Source: Hymenolepis diminuta (taxonomy: Eukaryota > Platyhelminthes > Cestoda > Cyclophyllidea > Hymenolepididae). From it: DNA of 64,000 nucleotides. The translations under genes were made by a program, and so were the position numbers. Below the pieces are notes generated by a model. The model had not been told where the DNA came from and did not search any database. It saw only the letters and a list, made by a program, of their open reading frames with translations. Of the stretch, positions 36,425 to 47,771 are shown in pieces. How positions within the stretch are numbered: position 1 is the first letter of the stretch; the number at the start of each line of letters is the position of its first letter. The stretch spans positions 4,703,661 through 4,767,660 of the forward strand of contig CAADRB010000002.1 of assembly GCA_900708905.1 (NCBI GenBank), given 5' to 3'.

Positions 36425-39400
36425 CTGAAAAAAGAACGCATCCTAAACTCCATACAATTATGAGATGAACGGTTGTTTATTCCTGTCTAAAGTGTATCTG
36501 TTAACTAAGCTCACTGTGCTACACAACTGAATGTGCTCTACTATATTCTAAATTTGTAACATGCGACTAATTGTCTGTAAGCAAAACCTTAATAACGAGA
36601 GGTGGATTTTCTTTTGGTAAGTAAATAAGTCATATCATGTATGTATGCTTTTTTGCACGCACTCAAACAAGAGGTCTAAAAGCCTATTTCAAGAGTGTTT
36701 ATAATTTTCATCCCGCTAGGAGGATGTGGTATACTGTAACCTCTTTTATCAAGAAACCAAAATCCGTTCATTTTTGTGTAACGGTACCTATTAGTGAACT
36801 GTGAATGAATACAAATTGAGATCTCATCAGCTGTCTCTGCTTGTGCATTTTCCCTTCACGTCGAATGTCGTAGAATAACTGATTCTTATAGTGGTCATTC
36901 AAAATAATATTACAAATAAGTGCTTATTAATTTGCAACGCTACAGCATAGATATTGTAAATTGGTGGTGGTATATATAGTGATTATTCAATTCCTGGAAC
37001 TAATTATGTTAGTGTATGTTATGTTAACCACCTTAGCGGAGGTGACTAACGAGCACATTATTATCGAAACGAACACGTATGATGCATTGAAAAACACTGT
37101 GGTGCATAATTCAAGCTTCTCCATCGGTTGAATGACTATCGGTTATTCTCTGTGTTAATTAAAAAGGCTTCAGAATTCATTAAATACATTATTTGTAAAG
37201 TTTCAATGTGTACTACTGTCCATAACCCTATTGACCCTTTTTTTCATCTTTGCTTGCTCATCATAATCCTATCTGTCATGCGTATAAGAGAATTTCTAAG
37301 TATGTAAAGGTTCTCTGTGATTTCTCATCAGTAAGATTCCTTTATGCTATTCAACTTTAGTTCATTCCGTTTCACCAGTTCAAATATGTTCGGTACTGAT
37401 ATTGGTGGCTTATATTCAAATGTACATATCTATCTGTGACATCATACCATGAATGAGAAAACGACCGCTCAATATTTCCGTTTATCACATGTTGCTGCCA
37501 TCTCCAATTATCGTTTTGATTCTAGCGATCCGTCTAGACCAGAAGGAAAGGAAGTAGGCGGATACTTGAAGCTGACGCACAAGCTTTTTCTCCACATTAT
37601 TAAGAAATTATAGCTGTGGACATGCAACTTCGGATAAATAACTTGGCTACACAAATATTCCGTTACCGAAGTATTAGTGTGATCCTCGGGATGGAGACCC
37701 ATTGCCTGATAAACCAGTGCACGAGGGATATAGTCTGTGAATTTCGATTCGGTGTATGAAAAGTACAGTTTTAACCTTCCTATCACTTTACAAGTGTTTA
37801 AGAAAATGAATTATAACTAAATGCCATTGAAAGACGGACACGATACAGAAAACTGAAAATTATTTCTTTGGATTTACATGGCATTTCTTCATTTTCTATC
37901 TACAATTTTAATATATTGTATGGGCGATAGAAGTCAAATGTCAATTTTTCTAAAAATCTTGAAATAAGGAGGGGATCATTTCGATACATATTTAAAGCTT
38001 TGTGCTCGAAATATTTTAAGACCAGGCACGTGTAGTGGATTTAAAGCCATTTTCATTCTTTTACTCATCTACTTCTAATATTTCTCTTTACACTTTATGA
38101 GCAGCAAGAAATAAAATCATTATAGAGAAATAAGAGGAAAGAGTCGAGTCCTGAAAAACAAAGTTCAGGAGAGGAAGAGAACCATAACGAAGAACGAGAT
38201 AGGATATGGGCTGAATGCACCCTATCTCATATTGACGCGTGTGGAATGACACTGGTAACATCACTGAGTCACTGCGAGAGAAGTGAGCAAGAAATAGATA
38301 ATCGATAACCTGCAACTGGGATTTCACCATGTCTGTGGTGGAGCTGGGAGTAAAATTTGGCTATTGGATTCAGCATTAAAAGTAAAAATTATTTTACATT
38401 CACAATTTAAATAAATATATTATTTGAAAATAACTTTCAATCTGACTTAGCTAAGGGTGATTCAATTCACGATGTTATTGCAGATGATAAGACCAAGATC
38501 CGATTTCAAAGGCGCAAGGATTCCTATGTTAAATAATACAAATATTATCTACGTGGTGCAGTCATCGTGTTCATCAACGTCTCATAGGATGACAATTAGT
38601 GGAATTTTTAAAATTTCTTTAATTTTATTTTTATGGATATACAAATTTATTCCTTATGAATACGTTCTTAGTCTCTTTAAGGTAGATCTTCGGATATAAC
38701 TTCCCCTAGTTTCCTGAGCCTTTTTCAATTGGTTTGACATAAAATAAGTAAAATTATGAAAACTCATCTCCTACAAACTAACTATCCACTCATGTAGCCG
38801 GCTCAATACACTCTTTATACTCGATATGAATTTAACTGATTAATATATAAAATAAAATCGATCCCTGAAACGTACTTCAAATGCATTTCAAAGTATTGCT
38901 TCCGTTTTTTGGACATAAACAATCATGATTTCGTGAGTTCTCTAATAACCAATATTGATGAATGTAGTAAGATAGTGAAGGATTTACCAAAATTGTTTAG
39001 TTTTTTCCATATTGAAACAATTCGTTCTGGCGGGAAATTATGATTGTGCTTTTGCGTTTATTTGAGCTATTTTCAAATGTTTCAATTGGAGAATGTTGAT
39101 CAGTGATTTGTACTTGTACTTTTCTCGATAACTCTACTTTCATCCGTAAACACCAACGAAACGTTGGTTACAAAAATTAGCGGTGAAGACATTTGATTCT
39201 CCTATTCTCACTCTATCCATCTAAATTTTCCTTTGCTTTGTTTTAGTTAATTCACTCCCTATCTTACATTTTCTCCTTCTATCTCGACTTTCAATCATTG
39301 TGTCCAGTATATCTTGTTTAGCTTGTGGCCAATAGTCTTACCTCCTCTAACAGCAGCATTAGGGCTCCCCATGAAAAAATATGACATATTTTACAACTAA

Positions 39401-42400
39401 TTGAGCAGTTTCTCCTGTCATATCATCGACTTCAAAGGCCATTTATCCACTAAAGAACTGCGATCTAAACGATCTTTCATAATACTAGTTAATGCCATTA
39501 TTCGTATTTTCACATTTGCATCTCCGAATAAACAATTTGACTAAGTTTATGCGTGTGTTGTATCCTTTGTTGGTCTTGTCCATTGCCAATAACGCTATAA
39601 ACATATGCTGACGTACTCATGAATTCTGCTTTTCGTTACTCAAAATAAGAGAAAATACTGACAGAAGAATAGCACAGAGAGAAGCAAATAATAATGAAAG
39701 CGGAAAAAATGAATAATTTTGATCTTTTCTATATCGCATCATTTCATTTTCACATCCGATGTATCTAAGCCAAAAGCCATCGTAAACCGATTTCTATTTC
39801 ACTGTAACTATTCAGCAGTGAATTTTAAATTCATAATAAAATCGTAATTAATTTAATTATTTTAAGTGTTGTAAAATTTTTTTCCTCGAAAATGTGTATG
39901 TCATGGCCAGTCATAAAAATATCAGCAGATATTACCCATGAACAAAAATGATTTTTCAGGTCTGAAATTTCTGTCCTTTCATTCCTTTAGATGTAGCGTT
40001 GGAAGATACATTATCTATGATAGTTGTCATCATTTGAGTTTATTGCAATAAATCATTATAAATAAGCAGCCGTAAGGAATTGTAAGAGACATAACTGATT
40101 CTATTATGCCCCTGGACCAGCTTGTCCAGATCTGAAATGCCCTTTCATGCGACGATTTCCTCTCATTCATGTTTTCCTATTAGTTGACATCGTCACATGT
40201 CTTATTCAACACAATTCCCCTATCTAGGCTTTTACTTAAGACTCCAGTGACCCAAATAGATAAGGTCGTGTACATTCCTGCATAATCATCCCTACATTGT
40301 TACACAACAACTGATGTAAAAACTATATATGAAAACCCTTAGCAAGTTGGGAGGAATTTATTCCACACCTTTTTACTGTGCAAGTTACTGAACTAATTTC
40401 AATATTATGGGCCGGTCTATACAATCTTTTCTTAACGTTATAACACTCCCAAAAATTGTTTTTTAAATCAGTCGAAGAGTTGATAAAAGTCAGCTTATTT
40501 TGGAGTTCTAAAAAGAAATATTTTGATATTTATTCAATTAAATCATTTTTCTTACTGAACTAACTCTTTTCAAAAAAATTTTGAATAAATTAAAATTAAT
40601 AAATGCTGTTAATCAATAATCAATCGATCATTTCTGATTGATAGTGTTAAATAGTAGTAATTTCTTTGATGAACGAACTCACTCTGGGATATAATATGAA
40701 CTACCTGATAATCCAAACTTCATGTGATGTCTATGTTTCAATAAATTGTTTAAACTAACGTCACTTTTCATAATATTACACTAAACAACTAATGTGATAA
40801 TGTCAGTGCAGTATATACAAATATTTCAGGAATGAAACAAATGGCAAGTATTAAATAATGGTAAGTGGATAATTAGACACATTGTCCCTACTTATTAAAA
40901 GGTGTTCTTTTTCATATTCAAAAGCTAGGGACAAGGTAAAAATTGAAATCTATTTGAATAAGCAAACATTCGCCTTAATTAGCATTTATCCGCTTTTTCA
41001 CATACTGAATTAAGGTGAAACGTAGAAATCGGTTTGACGTATTAATTAGAAAGGCTAATTAAGGACCTTGAAAGAAAATAAACCGTCATTAGGCCATCAT
41101 TTTCATTCCGAAATCACATAACTTGATTAAGTGGAGTTATCAAACTTGTGATGTTAAATTTTCTCCGGACAATATCAGAAAACACTAAGTAGTAGCAACG
41201 GGAAAAAAAACGAAAGCAAGTTTATTAAAGGGACAAAGAAAATCAAGCGAATTCCATCAGCTTTGAACTTTAATTATTTCTCATTTAAATATGTTAAGTT
41301 TTTACTTTGTCTTCAATAATTTCGTTATTGATAGCAATAATCACAATTAATTTGAATTTTACCTAGGCCTACAGTTATTCAAACGACCAATAATCATTAT
41401 CATATCTGCTGTTTAAATATTATTACAAAGGTCATCTGGCCTGACATATGACCTCTTTAATTACATATTATTTAATGTTTGACCTTATTTTGGGAGGCAA
41501 ACCCTTTATTCAGTAGATAACTATAGATTTAAGTAGATTTAATTAACAACAGAAAATTCGATTATCTATCGAGCACTGAAGTGAATAAAGTCACTCATTT
41601 TTCAAGAATTGAGGATTATAATAGTTAGAATACTGTATGAGGAGGCCATAGGAGGCGTCACTATGGGAATAAATCCAAGATAATCGTTTATTTTTCTCTT
41701 CGACAACTTACTTACAATGACTAGTACCAAACATTGATTTGTAGATATCTATGACGACTGATTCTTGTGTTTACAGCCAATTTTTCCATTCTCCAAAGTG
41801 CATTCAAGCTTTATACTCTGTAAATAAGGATGAAATGACTTAAATTCAAATCTCAATCCTCAAATTTGGTAGTCACTAATTTGCGATAACAAGTGAAGTA
41901 CACCGGCTTGAAACTTAAGTTATATTTCATTTGCTCATACATTTAGAAATGCTATTAATAATCTGTCCATACTAAGCCATATTTGAGCTATTTAAAATAT
42001 TACAGCTTAGGTAAATTACGTTATTGACTCTCTCTATCTTTTTAAGTGTAGCTTGAAACCTACAGAATTTGTAGACTATGTCGTTAAGGAAACAAATTCG
42101 GGGTTATATGACCAATTCCCCTAAGCCAATAATTATGGCTTTAAGCTCCCGCTTTGTATTCTAAGTAAAGTGTAAACAATTGATTAAGTAGTAAAGTGAA
42201 AGTGAATAAAATTTCTATTTATCCAACAATTTTGGGTTCCTTTTTATTGAGCAACGACTGGATATATGGGAGAAGATACTTCATTAATTTTTGAAGAAAC
42301 TCTCAAAGTTCAATTTGAGTGATTTCTAATTAGCCATGCTATGTCAGAAAGTCCTTAAGTGCTATTAGCTGACTGCTTTTGACTATTAGAAGGGATAAAC

Positions 42401-43341
42401 TTTTCGAAATGGCATAATCAACAACTCAATTCAATTACCTGACCAATTAGTTCTGAACACCAAGAGCAAGAATCGAATACTGAAACTCAACATATAGAAT
42501 GGTAGAACATGACACAATGAGCTACGTTAATTAGGTGAAGAATCAATTTCCCAGAATTTATATAATGTAAGATACTTGAACCCCTAACATTGATATAAAC
42601 TACTCCATTTCATTCCCTGGTGGTCTACATCACTGTTTTCCATGTTTTGATGTTTTTCTGTGATTAAAATTTGATTTTTTTACTTGCTCTGGTTAGTAAA
42701 ATAATGATTCAATTTTACTCAATGTATCTCTATGCGATACATTGTTTTCACCCATGCAATAGATTACAGGCAGCTATGAAGCCAATTTACCTTATAAACG
42801 AAGAATGTTTAATGGATATCATGTTCAAATTGCGGTGTGATTTCTTAAATTTAAAATTATCTGCTATACCATTGTTTTAGAATACTTTAAAACGAAATAT
42901 CGATGAGTCATTCATTTTTGTTTCCTTATAATGCACACATGTTTAATTAGGGCTATATTAATGAGGAAAGGGGAAGTTCAGATAAAGGATTTTGGGTAAA
43001 TTTTAAAGAAAGTGATTATCTTAACCATAAGAGATATAGGACTATGTTATGGGTTAAGTCTCTTATTTAGCTTCTTTTGACCCCTTAAAGAATAAAAACA
43101 TATTTTCCTAGTTTAACACTTATCGAAAATTAGGTGTTAATATATTAGTGATATTAGTAAATCAAAATAATTACTGTGAAAATTATTTTAAGGAAAGTGA
43201 TGTCATTAATCATATTTGCAGAGGCCTATCGATTTGAAAATAATTTTTATTCCGTCTTAAACATAGGACACAGCTTGTGTTTATGAATTAAATCCATATG
43301 AAATGGAGCCTCTAACAGTCCCTTTTGTATCTGTTCCGAAT

Positions 43342-43475
43342 AGACATATCCAGGCACCACCCAGTCGTCTAACTTTGGGTACAAGGGGCCGGCTGATTGG
43401 ATATCAAACCATACCGGGCCTTACGATTAATAACTTAATACTGGGACATCCCAGAAACGGTAGAAAGCTCTAGCT
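43342..43475 (-). repeat. tRNA-like repeat relic, a second SINE type
   Basis: Read on the minus strand: a head GATGTCCCAGTATTAAG at the A-box position, ATCGTAAGGCCCGG, then GGTTTGATATCC (43399-43410), close to the polymerase III B box GGTTCGAATCC. A G+C rich body follows (CAGCCGGCCCCTTG). The body does not match the SINE of copies A-C, so it is treated as a separate family. The G+C content stands out sharply from the surroundings. Confidence 0.45.
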
Positions 43476-44262
43476 TACAAACTTCCTAAACGAGTCTTAA
43501 GCCACTGGTAAATAATCTTTTATTTTGATGAATGAAATTAAGAGGTTTTATATAAATTAATTAACAGGTGGGAATAGGTAAAGGAGTTGATATGAATTTT
43601 GAGCCCTTATTATTTACCCACGACAAAGAAAGAGAAAAGATCTAAACATTGAGAATGATTAGTAGTCTCCTAAAGAGTTGAGGTAGAGGCTGAGGAGAGG
43701 TAGTATTGCAAGACATCTAATCGAATTTCGAATTCATTGGTTTGTCCACATACAATTAATGAATACATTTCACAGCGTAGTTTCCCAACGTCCAGAATTT
43801 GTCTCCTACATTCCTGTGAGAGTTCATGTTGAGAACTAATTGATCAATTGGCCAGAGTAAAAAAATTGGTCCTGCCATCTCTATAAAGTGGTATTTTTTA
43901 ATAGCCAATATATTTATAGCAAAGCAAAACTCACAAAAATTCACTCAAATCATATATATAAATGTTAAAATTGCAGCACTACAAATGCCAAATAACCAAA
44001 GGTTCTATTCGCAAATTACCTTTCATTTCACATGCTATTTGAGTGCGGGCTTTAAGGGCTAAAGCAAATAAATGCCAATTTTACCTCAATTGCAATGAGA
44101 AAGTTGACCAGTATTATTTGTACAGTACGTAATATTGACTAAATAAAAATACATAAAATAAAATATGTTTAGTGGAAAGTAACATCAAGAATATAATGAG
44201 GCAAATTGGAGAATAGTAGAAGCAGAAGCTGTAAGAATATGATCATCCTCAGCGCTATGCTT

Positions 44263-45556
44263 TCATTCAACAATTCCTTCATGCATAGTTCCAAAACCAA
44301 CCACAGTATTTTTGATAAGAGCTCGTACCTGTGTTATCCTTCTCTTCGCCATGAGATCTCTCTTCTCTTTGCGCCGTTTTACAGTAGCCGTCTTGTGGAC
44401 CCCTCGCATCCATGCCAGTTGATCAGCATGACCATAGAAGAGGAGAAAGTCATTGACAAGTACAGGAATAGTGTAGGAAGTCAGGAGTATACCAATGATC
44501 ATACATAGTACTGCAATCAGACGACCAGGTGTTGAACCCGGTATAACATCACCATAACCGACTGTAGTCATTGTCGTGAAAGCCCACCATATTCCAATGA
44601 ATATAGAATTAATATTCTCATCAAAGAAGAATATGGAAGTTCCAAAGAGAATGGCACATAGGAGCATCAATTCAAACACCATAACAATGTTAGTAGCTGC
44701 TGTTCGAATAGTGTATATTAAAACACGAGTCGCCCTCTGTCGTTGCAGTAACCGGAAGATTCGCCAAATCACGAATACCTTGAACATATTGAAGAGATCT
44801 ATTACAAACATGTAATGTTCAACCTCCAAGTCAGTTTCAGGAGATGTAGGCAACGATGCTATAACACTCAGGATAATACCTTCCACGTAGAATGGAAGGA
44901 GGGAGATAATATCTGTGACTGTATAAAAGGACCGCAGCCACTCAAAGAACCTCGGACAAAATATTCCTCTAGCTATTAGATCGATTGTGAAAAGAACAAC
45001 ACAGATCCAAGTTAGAACACGCAAAACAAGAATTGGCCGAGTCACCTGCCGAGTATAATCATCAAATTCATAATAAGATCGATACACTGGGAATTCAGGA
45101 AGACTTGATTTATTAATGTTAGATATATTAAGCCGTGGTCCAAAAGGTTCCCTAAGAGTAGGAATGTATGCCAGTGTCATGTAGATTATTAGAGACATGA
45201 CAACAAGAAATTGAAGAGCCACATAAACTCTGCTTAGGGTGATTTCTCTTGGGGCTTTCTGCAAAGTGCGCCAGTTGAATGGATTGCTTGAATTGTTGTT
45301 ATTGTCACTAACTAGACTATTTTCATGCTCTTCCGGACAAACGAGGTTTTCGGGATCTATATTTTCAAAGTGCGTTGATCTGGTATGAGTCACGTCTGTC
45401 TCAGTAACCTGTTGAGATGCTGAGTCGTCCATATTGTCACCATCTGCGTTATTTTGAGCACCCTGATTGAGTAACATCCCTAACCAACGTTTCTTAGGCG
45501 TATCAGTAATGATTCTCCAAACATACTGTCTAAGTTTTTGCCATTGAATGCAGAAT
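44263..45556 (-). CDS. Kv channel exon 2: six membrane segments, pore and C-terminus
   Basis: Acceptor CTTTTTTACAATTTTAG. Encodes residues 310-740 without interruption. S2-S3 reads FCPRFFEWLRSFYTVTDIIS, matching the family's CPSKLEFFKSFMNIIDLVA. The pore is WWAFTTMTTVGYGDVIPG. A long S1-S2 extracellular loop (about 441-482) has an NIS glycosylation sequon. The hydrophilic segment before S1 contains runs of Asn and acidic residues. Confidence 0.94.
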
Positions 45557-47719
45557 CTAAAATTGTAAAAAAGATAGAAAGCGGATGAAAAAATGAAAGC
45601 GAAGCTAAACAAAGCCTTCTAAAAATCTAATAAGGCAGTGTCAATCTACAAGCAAAAACGTACGATTTATATGAAGTGAAACACTGGTTTAAATTTGGAC
45701 ATGCGATACTAAAACCAAAAACTTGAATAAGTCTAACTATGCAATTAATAAGACCTTTTCAATTTAATGGAACGAAATATATGGAGTCACAGATAACAGC
45801 AACCACCATTGATAACGTTCAGATGTTCAAAAACTGGAAATCACTCGCTATTTTGGAATTTCTTCGTCGTTTGTAGCAAAATAAAGCAACCATCATAAAC
45901 TTTCAGACGTCCTGTTATTTGCTGGTTCTATTAGAGAATTTTTCAGCATAAAACCATATTTGTATTATCAATAGCTCAGCGAAAACATCGGCAAATTTTA
46001 ATCATGGGAAAGCATTTTAACACAGAAACAACAAACCGATGGAATTGGAATGGAGGGGAGTGTGAATCGGGCAGAAGTAGATAATGAAATGAGGAATATC
46101 AAGTTCCATGCTTAATTTGAATTCTGAATACTCTTACATCCATTTCACACCATAATATTCTATAAAATATCATCGAAACTCTCGACAATATTTTGAAGCC
46201 TTACTTACTAGCAATAAATGGTTAAGGCTTCATATAATCTTCCGAAAAAATTCTGTGAGAATAACAAATTAGTCCGATATTTGTTGCCTAATAATATTTT
46301 AAAAGGTGAAATGATAGATTTATACCAAAACTACAATCTGCCTTATCTGAAGTACTTTAGAGCTCAGTATGGTAATTATTTTTGAACTTAATAATAGTTC
46401 ACAGCAAAGGTCATCTCATGCCTGCAAATTATAGTCCCTCATCCGTTATTTTAGCTATTATTTTAATGGTGCAAATTATCTTAAGGATCAAGGCTAATAA
46501 CCACGAAGACTAACCATGATATTTTAGATCTAAAAGACCGCAAGATCAGCTGAAATCAATGACTCACAATGCCCTTAAGCGGCTGGACCTTATCACCTCA
46601 TGAAGGAAATAAATGAAACGAAATATCTCCACGTATTTTGCCGATTTTAACAGACACAAGGGTCAGTAGTTGAATTTCCTATTTAAGGCTAGAATTTTAA
46701 CAATCTTATGTAGGTCAACAAGTTTAGAGGCAGAATATTTTACAACCAAATATTAGCTCAATAAAATATGTGAAAAATTGAGCATCTTACTTAGAACTGT
46801 AATCGCATTCCACCGGGGATTCAGAGAAGGTCTCTTCAAATTTACGGAGTGATTCCATCTTCGATTTGGTCTCCATCACCGGTCCAAGACAGCAGCGTTG
46901 AAGATCAAAGCCGAGCTGCAAACCCCAGGATTCCAATTCTTTCTCCATCAATGGACCACAAATATTCATCGGTAAATGCATTTCCTTATGTCGGAGGTAG
47001 GCCAGCACAAATCGAAATATAACGGCATCTCTCTCAAAATAGTACTCATTTGTTTCAGGAATATATTCAGCATCTTCCAGAATCTTATCAAACACTAGGG
47101 GATCTCTTTGAAGGGTGCTAACTTTGACGAGAAATATCGTTCCGCTAATGTTCAACCGTAAAAGTGGACCTACATACTTTACATCATAGCCGTACCTTTT
47201 GAGAGAGACATAATTAGAAGAGGTATCCGGAAGATTATTTACTGTTGAAGTTCTATGAACTGGAAGAGATATAGTGGGACCATTACCGATAGATTGAGGA
47301 GGAGGGTCAGGATCTCTGACCGGATCATCTGCATATGCAACACTGGCGCAAGAAAATCGATAGGATTTGTACCTAGGAGGTAATTCGGATAGTGAAGATG
47401 GGGTTGAGGAAGCTTGGATTTCCACTGGTTTTTCCTGCCATCTTTGGGATACTGGTGATGCGTTGCTCCTGAAGAATACTCGCTGCTGCCTTCCGATATT
47501 AACATCACTTCGGGACACAGAGATATTACTTTCAATTGTCGACAATGATTCATTATCAGTTTCAGTTTTGCCAAAGGTTTTATCTCTGTGTTTACCACCG
47601 GATGAATCCATACATTCTAATTTCAACCAAATTTCCAGATGTCCAAAGAAATAAAGATACAAAGTCGATGTGTCAGAGTCAACTTTTGATTTCGGGTTTA
47701 TACGACATAGTGAACACAT
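44263..47719 (-). CDS. Voltage-gated potassium channel alpha subunit (Kv, Shaw/Kv3-like T1), complete, two exons
   Basis: Tetrameric plasma-membrane K+ channel subunit. Exons 46791-47719 and 44263-45556 join through a split Lys codon to 740 residues, stop TGA at 44263-44265. Order: Ser/Pro-rich N-terminus 1-180, T1/BTB domain 187-280, S1 about 418-440, S2 about 484-508, S3 about 522-545, S4 565-590, S5 about 597-620, P-loop with TVGYGD (641-646), S6 about 654-676, short basic C-terminus. The T1 carries His248-x5-Cys254 and Cys276-Cys277, the zinc-binding signature of Shab, Shaw and Shal channels that Shaker lacks; HLPMNICGPLMEKELESWGL is closest to Shaw. S1-S6 are divergent, so the exact Kv class is uncertain. 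The S4 has few charges and the S6 PVP motif is altered. Confidence 0.93.
45557..46790 (-). other. Kv channel intron, 1234 bp
   Basis: GTAAGA donor and TTTTAG acceptor. Nothing recognised inside. Confidence 0.8.
46791..47719 (-). CDS. Kv channel exon 1: N-terminus and T1 tetramerisation domain
   Basis: Opens at the first ATG after an in-frame stop (TGA). A second in-frame ATG at 47611 begins MDSSGGKHRDKTFG and may be the true start, because residues 1-36 include a hydrophobic run (TLYLYFFGHLEIWL) unusual for Kv N-termini. The T1 domain begins LLRLNISGTIFLV and includes ERDAVIFRFVLAYLR. Exon ends AGTTCTAA|GTAAGA, phase 2. Confidence 0.92.
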
Positions 47720-47742
47720 TTGAGCACATAACAGTCAGACAG

Positions 47743-47771
47743 CCAATGGTAATCCAATTGTGCCAGCCAAT
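47743..47771. promoter_or_regulatory. Triple CCAAT cluster upstream of the Kv gene
   Basis: Three CCAAT pentamers at 47743-47747, 47754-47758 and 47767-47771 (plus strand; ATTGG toward the channel gene), spaced 11 and 13 bp. They lie 24-52 bp before the first ATG. CCAAT boxes of this kind are NF-Y sites in other animals. If they act at the usual 60-100 bp from the transcription start, transcription would begin near or after the first ATG and favour the second start at 47611. Confidence 0.4.

Larger units (their letters stand above)
35178..44262. other. Intergenic between ARL8 and the potassium channel
   Basis: The genes are convergent here. Mostly featureless A+T rich DNA. It holds an orphan exon candidate (36259-36424), an open frame at 37508-37786 (minus) without usable splice sites, and a tRNA-like repeat relic at 43342-43475. 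No clear AATAAA for ARL8 was found close to its stop. Candidate channel poly(A) signals on the minus strand lie at 43897-43902 (ATTAAA) and near 43518 (AATAAA). Confidence 0.65.

Noticed and set aside
37508..37786. 92-codon minus-strand frame (peptide with IPRALVYQAMGLHPEDH) as a coding exon
   Set aside because: Protein-like composition, but no donor of suitable phase and no link to the exon candidate at 36259-36424; no family recognised.
44206..44815. Plus-strand frames overlapping the channel
   Set aside because: Antisense shadows of the potassium channel exon 44263-45556.
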